In this document: positions 35,774 to 44,676 of the stretch, in pieces
Layout: every line of letters begins with the position of its first letter
How positions within the stretch are numbered: the first letter of the stretch is position 1
NCBI GenBank assembly: GCA_020628095.1
Contig: JAHDFP010000004.1
Location: forward strand, 124,001 to 188,000
Reading direction: 5' to 3'
Source: Saprospiraceae bacterium
Lineage (GTDB): Bacteria; Bacteroidota; Bacteroidia; Chitinophagales; Saprospiraceae
DNA: 64,000 bases
Notes under the pieces: model-generated
The model's input: only the letters and a program-made list of their open reading frames with translations
The model's database searches: none
What the model was told of the DNA's origin: nothing
Position numbers and translations under genes: made by a program

Positions 35774-37306
35774 ATGAATACTGGATTTTTAAAAAAATTA
35801 GGTCTTAAGAAAAATAACGAAGGCACTTTCACTGGATTAAAGTCGATAAAAGGTACTTCTGGTAAGATAGAATCCTATTCTCCTGTCGACGGAGAGCTTA
35901 TCGGATCAGTCAACATCTCTTCCAAAAAAGACTACGAAAAAGTCGTCAAAACTGCCCAAAAGGCTTTCTTAGAATGGCGAATGATCCCTGCACCTAAAAG
36001 AGGCGAAATAGTCAGACAATATGGCGACGCTCTAAGAGAAAACAAAGATGCGCTCGGAAGACTAGTCTCTTATGAGATGGGTAAGTCCTTGCAAGAGGGA
36101 TGGGGAGAAGTCCAGGAAATGATAGATATATGTGATTTTGCAGTCGGGCTATCCAGACAACTGTATGGTCTAACGATGCATAGTGAGCGACCACTGCACA
36201 GGATGTATGAGCAATGGCACCCCCTCGGTATCGTCGGAATTATTTCCGCATTTAATTTTCCAGTAGCTGTGTGGTCCTGGAACTCTATGATTGCCTTAGT
36301 CTGTGGTGATGTCTGTATCTGGAAGGGTAGCGAAAAAACTCCTCTATGCACCGTCGCATGTCATAATATATTACTCGACGTACTCAAAAGAAACAATGTA
36401 CCAGAAGGTGTCAGCAGCATCGTCACTGGTGATTATAAGGTGGGAGAATATATGACAACAGACGGAGGCATTCCGCTAATCAGTGCGACGGGAAGCTCTC
36501 GTATGGGTAAGATCGTCGGTGCAACAGTCGCTAGTCGTCTTGGTAAGTCGTTGCTGGAGCTCGGTGGTAACAATGCTATTATTATTACTAAAGAAGCAGA
36601 CCTTAACCTAGTCTTATCTGGTGCTGTATTCGGTGCGGTCGGAACTTGTGGACAGAGGTGTACGTCGACTCGTCGACTTATAATACATGAGTCTCAGTAT
36701 GATAAGGTCAAGAACATATTGACCAAAGCCTATAAGCAACTAAAGATAGGTGACCCATTAAACGCTAAGAATCATGTCGGACCACTTATAGATAAAGATG
36801 CAGTCGAGAAGTATCTGGATACCATAGAAAAGGTAAAAGAAGAAGGTGGCAGTTTCCTTATCCCTGGTGGCGTATTGAAAGGAAAAAAATATAGCAGTGG
36901 CTGTTATGTCAAACCTTGCGTCGCCGAAGTAACACCGAAATTCAAAATTGTACAACATGAGACTTTCGCGCCGATACTTTATATTATGAAATATAGAGGC
37001 TCGGTCAACAACGCCATAAAAATTCAGAACAACGTCCCTCAGGGATTATCTAGTGCCATCATGACAACTAATATGAGAGAAGCTGAGCAATTCTTATCTT
37101 GCTCTGGGTCAGATTGTGGTATCGCCAATGTCAATATAGGTACGAGTGGTGCAGAGATAGGAGGTGCGTTCGGTGGAGAAAAAGAAACGGGAGGCGGAAG
37201 AGAGTCGGGCTCTGACTCATGGAAAGCCTATATGCGCCGACAGACTAATACGATTAACTATAGTAAAGAAGTACCATTGGCTCAGGGGATAGAGTTTAAG
37301 ATATAA
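35774..37306 (+). CDS. Aldehyde dehydrogenase, ALDH7 / aminoadipate-semialdehyde type
   Basis: Encodes 510 residues of the NAD(P)-dependent aldehyde dehydrogenase superfamily. The catalytic Glu lies in LLELGGNNA (about residue 262) and the nucleophilic Cys in [12 protein letters not shown] (about residue 296). This GTCGQRCT and the [29 protein letters not shown]-like C-terminal pattern mark the ALDH7 (antiquitin, AmaB) group, which oxidises 2-aminoadipate 6-semialdehyde in lysine breakdown. The start [11 protein letters not shown] fits the family. No other lysine catabolic gene is adjacent. A barrel protein gene follows after 17 bases. Confidence 0.9.
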   Translation: [510 protein letters not shown]

Positions 37307-37323
37307 ACCAGAAATCAATCATT

Positions 37324-37911
37324 ATGTACAAGATTTTTTTGACTTCCCTTATTCTATTTTTTTCGTCATGCCTTCTTGCGCAAGGAGTAAGAGCTGACAA
37401 AACCAATATATCAATAGGCATTACCTCTGTGGAGTCTATTCCCTATATAGAAACAGAATACACCGTCAAGAGATTTCTGTCGGTGTATTCTCGTCTGGGT
37501 TATAGCACTTCTGTAGTTAGATATCCTTTGGAAAGTGTAGTATCCACATTAGATGATATTGGGTTTGATCCAGAAATTTCAATCGATCTTATTAACCTGC
37601 CTTCATTCTTTATTTCTGATAAGGTGAATCGTTTTTTATTTAGTATCGGTGCGAGGGGATATTACCAGATGTTTGATCGTCATTCTGTTTTTTTAGGTTT
37701 TGGTCTTACGATCAACCATAATGTAGAATCTACTCTTGCCTCGTCCATTATGGGTCTTTCTCCTATCGGATATAGATATTCTTTAGGGTATCGTTTTGAT
37801 TTTTATGAGAACTTTTTTGCTAGAGTATCACTAAAGGGGATAGCTAATTTTGATTCTTTTATCTGGGAAGATACTGGGGTGAGTGAGCTGTCCGTTGGAT
37901 ATACTTTTTAG
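37324..37911 (+). CDS. Small predicted outer-membrane barrel protein
   Basis: Encodes 195 residues with a signal peptide (MYKIFLTSLILFFSSCLLAQ). Repeated amphipathic strands follow (VYSRLGYSTSVV, FLFSIGARGYYQMF, VFLGFGLTINHN, YSLGYRFDFYENFFARVSLKGI), ending with a terminal Phe (SVGYTF), as outer-membrane barrels do. About eight strands would fit. A Cys near the signal end does not form a proper lipobox. The family and function are not recognised. It is only 17 bases after the aldehyde dehydrogenase and may be co-transcribed. Confidence 0.65.
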   Translation: MYKIFLTSLILFFSSCLLAQGVRADKTNISIGITSVESIPYIETEYTVKRFLSVYSRLGYSTSVVRYPLESVVSTLDDIGFDPEISIDLINLPSFFISDKVNRFLFSIGARGYYQMFDRHSVFLGFGLTINHNVESTLASSIMGLSPIGYRYSLGYRFDFYENFFARVSLKGIANFDSFIWEDTGVSELSVGYTF

Positions 37912-37933
37912 TATTGATGCTTGATATAAAATA

Positions 37934-38398
37934 TTAGCTTTTGTTTTGGTAAACCTTTAACCCTATAGATTGGATACCCTTCAGGTTTTCTTCTCTAGAG
38001 TACTGGCTTATAGAAAAAGAGTACACACCCTCATCAGCGAACTTAAATTTGTCTAACATATAGACCTTCAGCTTACAAGTTTCGCTATTGCACTTTCCTA
38101 TCCATTTTCCGTTTTTTTCGGCGAGCTGGATATTGAGTCTTTCTACTTTGTCTTCTTGTTTGGGAAAGCTGGTTGTAATATTGAGATAGGTGTTTTGATA
38201 TGCAAAATCAGGGGTATGGTCTATATCCAGATGCATATCATGAAGGCTAATCGTGTCCTCTACCGTTATCTCAAAAGAATACTGATCTTCATATAACCAG
38301 CCCTCTTGGTTCACCGCTAATGTCTCTTCGTATACAGGTGTCGGCTGGCAGGAAGAAGCTAACATTACACTTATGATAAAATAAAAAGCACCCCTCAT
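37934..38398 (-). CDS. gldH: Gliding-motility lipoprotein GldH
   Basis: Encodes 154 residues with a lipoprotein signal (MRGAFYFIISVMLASSC; Cys17). The layout agrees with GldH: an early W-x-x-x-D-like segment (GWLYEDQYSFEITVEDTISLHDMHL), a YQNTYLNI strand corresponding to the family's conserved Y-x-N-L-Y-L region, and a final sheet (GVYSFSISQYSREENLKGIQSIGLKV). GldH is one of the lipoproteins needed for surface gliding/type IX function in Flavobacterium. Its ATG directly abuts the dnaJ stop, so it is the last gene of grpE-dnaJ-gldH. The assignment is from pattern and size only. Confidence 0.72.
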   Translation of the reverse strand: MRGAFYFIISVMLASSCQPTPVYEETLAVNQEGWLYEDQYSFEITVEDTISLHDMHLDIDHTPDFAYQNTYLNITTSFPKQEDKVERLNIQLAEKNGKWIGKCNSETCKLKVYMLDKFKFADEGVYSFSISQYSREENLKGIQSIGLKVYQNKS

Positions 38399-39553
38399 CT
38401 ACTCAAAGTATTCTTTCATTCTGGCAAAAAAGCCCTTTTGTCCTTTACCTTCTTTTGGTTTGAAATTAGGCATCTCTCTCATTTTTTCTAACAGAGCCTT
38501 TTCCTCTTTATTTAGTGTTTTTGGCGTCCAGACATTGACATTGATAAGTTGGTCACCGCGCTTGTAACCCTGTACATGTGGTAATCCTTTTTCTCTTAGG
38601 CGGAATATCTTTCCCGGTGCTGTGCCCGCAGGAATTGTAATCTTGACGGTCTTACCGAGCGTCGGGACCTCTACCGATGTACCTAAGGCCGCATCGGCAA
38701 AATTGAGAAAGAGATCGTACATAATATTCTGACCATCTCTGCTGAAGTATTGGTGTGGTTTCTCTTCTATCATAATAAGAAGGTCGCCTGCACTGCCTCC
38801 GTTTTTACCTGCATTACCTTTTCCTCTCATAGATAGCTGCATACCCTCCTCTACCCCTCCGGGTATTTCTATTTCTATTGTTTCTTCGCCCTGTTTTCTT
38901 CCTTCTCCTTTACATGACGTACATTTGTCCGTTATCTGGCTACCGCTGCCGTTGCAGTATGGGCAGACGGTCGTCGTTTGCATTTGCCCTAGAAACGTAG
39001 ATTTGACCTGACGGACATAGCCTGAGCCGCCACACGTACCACACTTAGACATAGCGTTTTTGTCCTTGGCACCTGATCCGGCGCAGCTATCACATCGTCC
39101 TTGTTTCTTGACCTTTATTTTTTTGGTAACGCCTTCTGCAATTTCTTCCAGAGTGAGTGCCACTTTGATCCGAAGATTAGAGCCCTTCTGTCCTGATCGT
39201 CTTCTGGATGATGTACTTCCTCCAAAAAAACTATCAAACGGTCCTCCAGAATCTCCAAAAATGTCGCCGAATGTGGAGAAGATATCCTCCATGCGCATAC
39301 CGCCACCACCGCCAAATCCTGCCTGAGGATCTACTCCTGCATGACCATAACGATCATAACGGGCGCGCTTGTCCTCATCACTCAGGATCTCGTACGCCTC
39401 TGCCGCCTCTTTAAACTTGGCTTCCGCCTCTTTATCACCAGGATTCTTATCAGGGTGGAATTTCATGGCGACCTTGCGATAAGCCTTTTTGATGACTTGC
39501 TTATCATCTCCTTTTTGGACACCCAGTATTTCGTAATAATCTCTTTTTGCCAT
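38399..39553 (-). CDS. dnaJ: Chaperone protein DnaJ
   Basis: Encodes 384 residues of type I DnaJ/Hsp40. The J domain has HPD in [10 protein letters not shown] (residues 32-34), which stimulates DnaK. A Gly/Phe-rich linker follows ([23 protein letters not shown]). The zinc-finger domain has four CxxCxGxG repeats ([32 protein letters not shown]). The C-terminal substrate-binding domain ends in [18 protein letters not shown]. It lies 27 bases downstream of grpE. dnaK is not in the window. Confidence 0.97.
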   Translation of the reverse strand: MAKRDYYEILGVQKGDDKQVIKKAYRKVAMKFHPDKNPGDKEAEAKFKEAAEAYEILSDEDKRARYDRYGHAGVDPQAGFGGGGGMRMEDIFSTFGDIFGDSGGPFDSFFGGSTSSRRRSGQKGSNLRIKVALTLEEIAEGVTKKIKVKKQGRCDSCAGSGAKDKNAMSKCGTCGGSGYVRQVKSTFLGQMQTTTVCPYCNGSGSQITDKCTSCKGEGRKQGEETIEIEIPGGVEEGMQLSMRGKGNAGKNGGSAGDLLIMIEEKPHQYFSRDGQNIMYDLFLNFADAALGTSVEVPTLGKTVKITIPAGTAPGKIFRLREKGLPHVQGYKRGDQLINVNVWTPKTLNKEEKALLEKMREMPNFKPKEGKGQKGFFARMKEYFE

Positions 39554-39580
39554 AGTGTTATTTCTTATATCCCAGAGGGA

Positions 39581-40186
39581 CTATTTGCCTACAACTACCT
39601 TGGCAAATCGTATTATTTTATCATTGAGATAATAACCTTTCTCTACTGTGTCTATTATCTTTCCTTTCTGCTCATCAGAGCCTGCCGGTATCTCAGATAT
39701 AGCCTCGTGTAGCTCTGGGTCAAAGTCTTCTCCTGTACTATCCATGGCCTTGAGACCTTTAGAGCCAAGCGCCGTCTGCAACCTATTATATATCATGAGT
39801 ACGCCTTCCGACATTTGCTCGCTGGTACTTTCATCTTCCGCACTTTTCTTAGCTCTATCAAAATCATCTAATACGGGTAAGATCGTTCTCATCGTATCCT
39901 GTGCTGCCGTCAGCATTAGATCTAATCGTTCTCGTGTATTTCTTTTCTTGAAATTTTCGAACTCGGCAAATAAGCGCAAATATTTATCCTTGGCTTCTGC
40001 TACCTCTTGTTTTAGATCTTCGATCTCTTGCTTAGAAGATTTCTTTTTCTTCTTTTCTTTTTTTGCCTTTTTATCTTCATTCACCTGATCTTGCGTATTA
40101 TCCTCTAGTTGTACCTCTTCTTCTGTATTCTTATCAGAACTCATTTTAAATCGTTTTTTCAATTTATGTATCAATTCTTTTGCCAT
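39581..40186 (-). CDS. grpE: Nucleotide exchange factor GrpE
   Basis: Encodes 201 residues. GrpE releases ADP from DnaK. A low-complexity Lys/Glu N-terminus (AKKEKKKKKSSKQE) is followed by the long dimerisation helix and the family core YLRLFAEFENFKKRNTRER, LPVLDDFDRA and the beta domain FDPELHEAIS through KGYYLNDKIIRFAKVVVGK. Two starts are possible: the ATG at 40186 (MAKELIHKLKKRF) or the one 42 bases downstream (MSSDKNTEEE), which looks more like a native GrpE N-terminus. A GACAATTTGGCA element lies 13 bases upstream of the first. Confidence 0.95.
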   Translation of the reverse strand: MAKELIHKLKKRFKMSSDKNTEEEVQLEDNTQDQVNEDKKAKKEKKKKKSSKQEIEDLKQEVAEAKDKYLRLFAEFENFKKRNTRERLDLMLTAAQDTMRTILPVLDDFDRAKKSAEDESTSEQMSEGVLMIYNRLQTALGSKGLKAMDSTGEDFDPELHEAISEIPAGSDEQKGKIIDTVEKGYYLNDKIIRFAKVVVGK

Positions 40187-40198
40187 GACTTATATGCA

Positions 40199-40210
40199 GA
40201 CAATTTGGCA
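40199..40210. repeat. GACAATTTGGCA element upstream of grpE
   Basis: An exact copy of the 12-mer at 35713-35724, here 13 bases ahead of the annotated grpE ATG and within the 70-base gap to the upstream thioredoxin-like gene. It is a candidate stress operator. A 12-mer shared twice in 64 kb can occur by chance, so the weight rests on position rather than rarity. Confidence 0.3.
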
Positions 40211-40256
40211 GCAAAAATGGGAATTTGCAGGCATTTTATCAGATAAGATTGCTTAT

Positions 40257-40781
40257 TTAGATCAGCTTGGATTGCAAATAGCTCTGTATTTCCGCTTTGG
40301 ACTGGTTCGTGCCTATGATTTGACCTTCTGGATTAATCAAAAACTTGGCAGGAATTTCTGAGACTTGATATTTCATCGCGAGGGGATTAGACAATACAAA
40401 CCTGGATTCCTGTACTATCTGATGCGGCCACACGAAGCCATCTTTTTCCGCCGCTCTTTTCCAGCGCTTTAGGTCTCTTTCTAGAGCGATGGTCACGACA
40501 TGGAAGTTTTCTGCGTCCTTATATTTTTTGTTATGAAAAGCATTATGCAGACTAACAAGATTGGGGTTGTCCTTACGACAAGGTGGACACCAAGATCCCC
40601 AAAAGTCCAATAACACATAGGAGCCCCTCAGGTCAGAAAGCTGGAAATCAGACTGGTCGATTAGTTCTGCCTCAAAGTCTGGCGCCAATGCCCCGACATC
40701 GGCTCTTTTCTTTTTATAAAAGAAAATCGCCATCAATACGACCCCTGTTATCAGTAATAAAACCTTCTGGTTGTTCCCCAT
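40257..40781 (-). CDS. TlpA-like membrane-anchored thioredoxin-fold protein
   Basis: Encodes 174 residues. An uncleaved or signal-like N-terminal helix (KVLLLITGVVLMAIFFY) anchors a periplasmic thioredoxin fold with active site WGSWCPPC (about residues 64-71) and cis-Pro in SEIPAKF (about 147). The layout is that of TlpA/ResA-type reductases, which keep periplasmic cysteines or apocytochromes reduced. The partner is unknown. It is upstream of grpE on the same strand but separated by 70 bases, so operon membership is uncertain. Confidence 0.88.
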   Translation of the reverse strand: MGNNQKVLLLITGVVLMAIFFYKKKRADVGALAPDFEAELIDQSDFQLSDLRGSYVLLDFWGSWCPPCRKDNPNLVSLHNAFHNKKYKDAENFHVVTIALERDLKRWKRAAEKDGFVWPHQIVQESRFVLSNPLAMKYQVSEIPAKFLINPEGQIIGTNQSKAEIQSYLQSKLI

Positions 40782-40838
40782 CTGTTTTTTACACTAAAAA
40801 CGAAGGATCGTTGTTGTTTGTTCCATATAGCAAGAAAT

Positions 40839-40867
40839 AGGAAGGACACTCGGCCCATGCCCTTCCT
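40839..40867 (-). terminator. Hairpin downstream of the TonB-receptor-like gene
   Basis: A 7-bp stem AGGAAGG/CCTTCCT has a 15-base loop. It sits just after the minus-strand stop at 40878 and is followed on that strand by ATTTCTTG. The T tract is weak, so termination is uncertain. Confidence 0.4.
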
Positions 40868-40877
40868 TTGATGATAA

Positions 40878-43301
40878 TTAGCCCTCTCCTTTTATTCTTT
40901 GTTTTTCTGACTCTAACCCTGTCTGTCTTGATCTACTCTTGAGCTGATCATTACCAAAGCGGTATTTGACATTGACTTTGACTCTTTGATTATCTCCTCG
41001 TCCACTGACCATCATATCAAGGTCGCCAAGCAAGCCACGTCCTTCCCATCTTTGTGTATTGAATACATCTCCCATAGACAGTTTGACATTGATTCTGTCC
41101 TGAGCGAAGCTCTTGCTGACGCCCATATCCATGGAGTACATGGCAGCCATCTTGATATTGCCACCCCATATACTAGGAGAAGTATACCAGCCTGATACCT
41201 CAGCATTTATACCATGAGGTAGGCTAAAAGAATGCTGAGCATAGATGTTGAATGTCTTGGCACTGATGTCTATGATCTTAGCGCCCTCTATTTCTGCACT
41301 GTTCTTAGTGTAAGCTCCTGTAATGCTTGTATACGTGTTCCACCATTCCGTTATCGGCCATGGCGAACTAATGTTGATAGAGTATGTTTTCTGACTTTCC
41401 AAATTAAGCCAAGTTATAAATGCCGATCTGTCATCGGCCTTGTCGACGAGTCTGGTGATCTGATCTTTAGTGTGTGTATAGGACACTGATGTATTAATCT
41501 TATAGTTCCAAGAGTGCGATAGCTGTATGTTATTAGAGTATTCTGGATTTAAGAAAGGGTTACCCTTCTCAAAGGTCAGTTCGTCCAATCTCGAGGTAAA
41601 CGGGTTAAGGTCCTGATAAGACGGTCTGTTGAGCCTTCTACTGTAAGAAAGATTAAAACTGTTTTTATCATTGAGTCTATAGCTCAGTCCGACATTAGGA
41701 AAGAAGTCGGTATAGTTTCTTTCTACCTCATCATTATCAGAGGTTTGCATCGCCGTCAGTTGCCCCAGAGAATTTGTGTTTTCTACTCTGAGACCTGTCT
41801 GTATACCTAACTTGCCTAACTCTCTGGCATAAGATACATAAGCCGCCGCAACAGACTCGGTATACTCAAAGGTATTGCTCTGCTCTGCATCCAGTTCGTT
41901 TTGTCCGCTTATAACATTATAAAAGTTGAAGGTATTATCCGTCTCTACTTGAGAATATTTGACTCCTGTAGATAGTCTCCCTTTCAGTGCGTTGAACTCA
42001 TAGTCCGCCTTAGCTGTCGCGATGGTAATATTTCTAGGTGCCTCCGTGAAGAAGTTCCTTTGGAAAAGGACCACAGAGGAGTCACTAGACAAGTATGTAT
42101 TGGGTTGAAGTTCTTCGCTACGTGATGTATACTCAGCATAATCCAAGTCTACATTGAAGCTCTGTCCTTTTTTGCCATTGTGCATATAATTAAGGTTGGC
42201 CGACCAGTCCTGAGATGACCAGTCATTATTGCTATCTGAAACAAGGATACTATCACGTGTCGTGCTAGAGAACTGAGATATCTCGGTAAGTCCCGCATTG
42301 TTCCATTGTCCAAAATTATTCGGTGAGAAGTATACCTGCATACCGATTGTATTGTGGTCATCTATGATATGGTCCAATCCTATTTTGGCATTATAATTAT
42401 TCCAATCCCCCTCTCCACGACTATATTGGTCAAAAAGATAGCCTGATTGGGCTCTTGTCAGTTCATTGATATTGAAATTCTCTCCATGCCACGCCCCTAG
42501 CGAGGTGTAAGCATACCATTTTTCGTTTCTATAGTTTCCAGTAAAACTGATACCGTATCTAGAGAACTCGCCTTGGCTGAAATTCGCATTCACGCTACCA
42601 TTCGTTCCATGATTTTTATTCTTGAGTAGCTTTATGTCTATGATGCCTGCACTCCCTTCTGCGTCATACTTCGCGGACGGATTGGTAATAATTTCTATTT
42701 TATCTATCTGGTCAGAACTGAGGGTTTTGAGATAAGCCGCAAGGTCCGATGACGATAGTGGTGACGGTTTTCCATTGATGTAAATCTGGACACCACTTTT
42801 GCCTAGCATCATGATGTTGTCATTGTTATCTACAACGACGCCGGGAGATTTTTTGAGTAAGGTATAAGCGTCTTCTCCTGTCGTATTGATACTTCCAGCG
42901 ACATTCATCACTAGCTTATCAGGTCTCATTTCTAGTAAGGGTCTTTTTGCTTTGACGGTTACCTCTTCTAGTTGATTATCCGCTAACAATAGTTTTAATA
43001 CTGATAGTTCTTCCGTTTCTCCCGATGAGATGTCAAAAGAATCTGTTACATAATCCTGATAACCCACGTAGCTCACCGTTATCCAGTAAGCTCCTGCCTC
43101 TATATTGCTGAATGTGAACATTCCATTATCTGAGGTATATTCTATTTTGACCATAGAACTATCTACTGCGCTGAGTAAGATAACATTAGCGTAAGGAACA
43201 GGGTCTTGGTTTTCGTCCAGGACAGTCGATTGTACTTTTCCTTGCGAGTAAGCGGCACAAAAAGAGAAGAGTAGGATAAGAATTGTCAAAGTGTTTTTCA
43301 T
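40878..43301 (-). CDS. TonB-dependent receptor-like outer-membrane protein
   Basis: Encodes 807 residues with a signal peptide (MKNTLTILILLFSFCAAYSQ). A carboxypeptidase-regulatory-like domain follows (about residues 22-105; STVLDENQDPVPYANVILL). A plug domain comes next (about 110-225; LEEVTVKAKRPLLEMRPDKLVMNVAGS, GVQIYINGKPSPLSSSDL, IEIITNPSAKYDAEGSAGIIDI). The remainder is a barrel of the OMP_b-brl_3 kind. There is no SusD partner beside it, so glycan import of the SusCD type is unlikely. Related proteins have been proposed to import peptides, metals or siderophores; the substrate is unknown. Confidence 0.88.
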   Translation of the reverse strand: MKNTLTILILLFSFCAAYSQGKVQSTVLDENQDPVPYANVILLSAVDSSMVKIEYTSDNGMFTFSNIEAGAYWITVSYVGYQDYVTDSFDISSGETEELSVLKLLLADNQLEEVTVKAKRPLLEMRPDKLVMNVAGSINTTGEDAYTLLKKSPGVVVDNNDNIMMLGKSGVQIYINGKPSPLSSSDLAAYLKTLSSDQIDKIEIITNPSAKYDAEGSAGIIDIKLLKNKNHGTNGSVNANFSQGEFSRYGISFTGNYRNEKWYAYTSLGAWHGENFNINELTRAQSGYLFDQYSRGEGDWNNYNAKIGLDHIIDDHNTIGMQVYFSPNNFGQWNNAGLTEISQFSSTTRDSILVSDSNNDWSSQDWSANLNYMHNGKKGQSFNVDLDYAEYTSRSEELQPNTYLSSDSSVVLFQRNFFTEAPRNITIATAKADYEFNALKGRLSTGVKYSQVETDNTFNFYNVISGQNELDAEQSNTFEYTESVAAAYVSYARELGKLGIQTGLRVENTNSLGQLTAMQTSDNDEVERNYTDFFPNVGLSYRLNDKNSFNLSYSRRLNRPSYQDLNPFTSRLDELTFEKGNPFLNPEYSNNIQLSHSWNYKINTSVSYTHTKDQITRLVDKADDRSAFITWLNLESQKTYSINISSPWPITEWWNTYTSITGAYTKNSAEIEGAKIIDISAKTFNIYAQHSFSLPHGINAEVSGWYTSPSIWGGNIKMAAMYSMDMGVSKSFAQDRINVKLSMGDVFNTQRWEGRGLLGDLDMMVSGRGDNQRVKVNVKYRFGNDQLKSRSRQTGLESEKQRIKGEG

Positions 43302-43387
43302 TATCTGATGTTTTCCACTTTGACGAGGTCAGATGAGGCGTCAGTTACAAGATTAGTCGATAAAAAAGAGACGTTCATCTATGATAA

Positions 43388-43425
43388 CAAAAAAAACAGG
43401 CTTCACTTGGGTATAGTGAAGCCTG
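43388..43425 (-). terminator. Intrinsic terminator after the dockerin-like gene
   Basis: A perfect 11-bp stem CAGGCTTCACT/AGTGAAGCCTG (43397-43407 and 43415-43425) has a 7-base loop. On the minus strand it is followed by eight T (43389-43396). It lies about 30 bases beyond the minus-strand stop at 43457. Confidence 0.88.
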
Positions 43426-43456
43426 CACTTGTTGTCCTATTCTTTTTGGGTTGTTT

Positions 43457-44563
43457 TTATCTTGCTGAGCAGTTGACGTCTCCTATCTTGACTCCAATTA
43501 TTTCTAATGATTGTAGTGGAAATTCTTCCTTGGAGAATTTAAGGTCCGTGTCAGAGTTTATCACCCAATCATTAACGGATACCGAGCTATTAAAATATTT
43601 CCATGATGGAGATCGTGGCAGGTCATCGTATATACCCAGTATAAGTTTTCTCACCTCTACCAGATCTAGCGCCGTTATATTTGTGTCATTAGTGACATCT
43701 GAGGCAATGAGCTTAGCAGGGTCCTGAAATGGCTCAATACCCAAAATATGTCTTTGTATCAATACTATGTCCAATGTAGAGACACCATTGAGAGGGGCAT
43801 CGCCTGACTGTATATCTATAATAAAGTTACTTCCTGCGGGCACATCGTTATTGGCCGCGACGCAGTTAACATATTCCAATATACTTTGGCTCTGATCGCC
43901 GCAACCACTTACATCTAGCGTATATCCTGTCGCATCCGTTGTGACTGTCACGCCCTCTACCGAGATTTCCTCATCACATTTAGTGATGCTAAAGTCACCA
44001 GAAACTGATACAGAACCTTCTAATATTCTTAATAGTTGTGTATGCTCTAACAAATCGGCCGTACACCAATCTATTAAGGTCCAATTTCTAATAACCTTGA
44101 CCGATGGACCCCCCGTAATAATATCATCATCATATGTGTAACCTATGGCCGATAACTGTAATTTATCTGCCGGCTCTGGTTGTCCTGCATACTCAGGAGC
44201 TAAATCTTCTAGGTCTCCTGACGAAATTTCGTAATCATCTGGCAATAGGACCTCGTCCAGAGAGGCCCTTTCTACAGATACTGTCTGATCACATGATACG
44301 GCACTTCCATTTTCGTCATAGGCCACATACGTTATCGTTGTCGTGATGATATAATCCCCCTGACAGAGGTTTTCTACGACTGTAAAAGATTTGTCTACTG
44401 TGGCATTGGGATCATTGACCGTTGGTTCTCCATAAGAACTGTAAGTCAGATCGAGGTCAAACAAACTTACGGTTACATCACTGGGGCAAATGATAATGTC
44501 TTGAGCAATAAACGTCGAAATACATAGTAGTGCTAAGACTCCTGCTAAAATATGTTTTCTCAT
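43457..44563 (-). CDS. Secreted dockerin-like extracellular protein
   Basis: Encodes 368 residues with a signal peptide (MRKHILAGVLALLCISTFIAQ). Residues about 22-190 form beta-rich repeats of the HYR/Ig-like sort (CPSDVTVSLFDLDLTYSSYGEP, ...VVENLCQGDYIITTTITYVAYDENG). Residues about 245-320 carry two degenerate dockerin type I repeats (GVSTLDIVLIQRHILGI and NITALDLVEVRKLILGI). The C-terminus contains GVKIGDVNCSAR, and no clear T9SS sorting tail is seen. Such proteins are frequent in Saprospiria. Calcium-binding positions are only partly kept, so cohesin binding is doubtful. Confidence 0.75.
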   Translation of the reverse strand: MRKHILAGVLALLCISTFIAQDIIICPSDVTVSLFDLDLTYSSYGEPTVNDPNATVDKSFTVVENLCQGDYIITTTITYVAYDENGSAVSCDQTVSVERASLDEVLLPDDYEISSGDLEDLAPEYAGQPEPADKLQLSAIGYTYDDDIITGGPSVKVIRNWTLIDWCTADLLEHTQLLRILEGSVSVSGDFSITKCDEEISVEGVTVTTDATGYTLDVSGCGDQSQSILEYVNCVAANNDVPAGSNFIIDIQSGDAPLNGVSTLDIVLIQRHILGIEPFQDPAKLIASDVTNDTNITALDLVEVRKLILGIYDDLPRSPSWKYFNSSVSVNDWVINSDTDLKFSKEEFPLQSLEIIGVKIGDVNCSAR

Positions 44564-44586
44564 TTTTCAATAATTAGTTTATGTCC

Positions 44587-44651
44587 TGTAATGATCAGCT
44601 TGCATCACTGATTTTACTTAGTTTCAGAAATAAGACGCAGTGATCATTACA
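44587..44651. repeat. Long-range inverted repeat between sdhB and the dockerin-like gene
   Basis: TGTAATGATCA (44587-44597) is the exact reverse complement of TGATCATTACA (44641-44651), with 43 bases between. A second, overlapping pair TCACTG/CAGTGA (44605-44610 and 44638-44643) offers an alternative fold. It lies 24 bases upstream of the dockerin-like ATG, so it may be an operator or a leader structure. Confidence 0.45.
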
Positions 44652-44666
44652 TACGTTGCAACGTAT
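44651..44666. repeat. Perfect 16-bp palindrome downstream of sdhB
   Basis: ATACGTTGCAACGTAT is a loop-less perfect palindrome 10 bases after the sdhB stop on the minus strand. It lies next to the inverted repeat at 44587-44651. It looks more like a protein-binding dyad than a terminator, since no T tract follows. Confidence 0.5.
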
Positions 44667-44676
44667 CGAAAAATAA

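Noticed and set aside
39648-40088. 146-codon open frame antisense to grpE
   Set aside because: It is Ser/Phe-rich because it mirrors the Lys/Glu-rich GrpE; it has no start context or motif.
43308-43727. 139-codon plus-strand frame with a hydrophobic middle near the TonB-receptor start
   Set aside because: The hydrophobic part is the terminator region and the remainder is antisense to the dockerin-like gene; no family resemblance.
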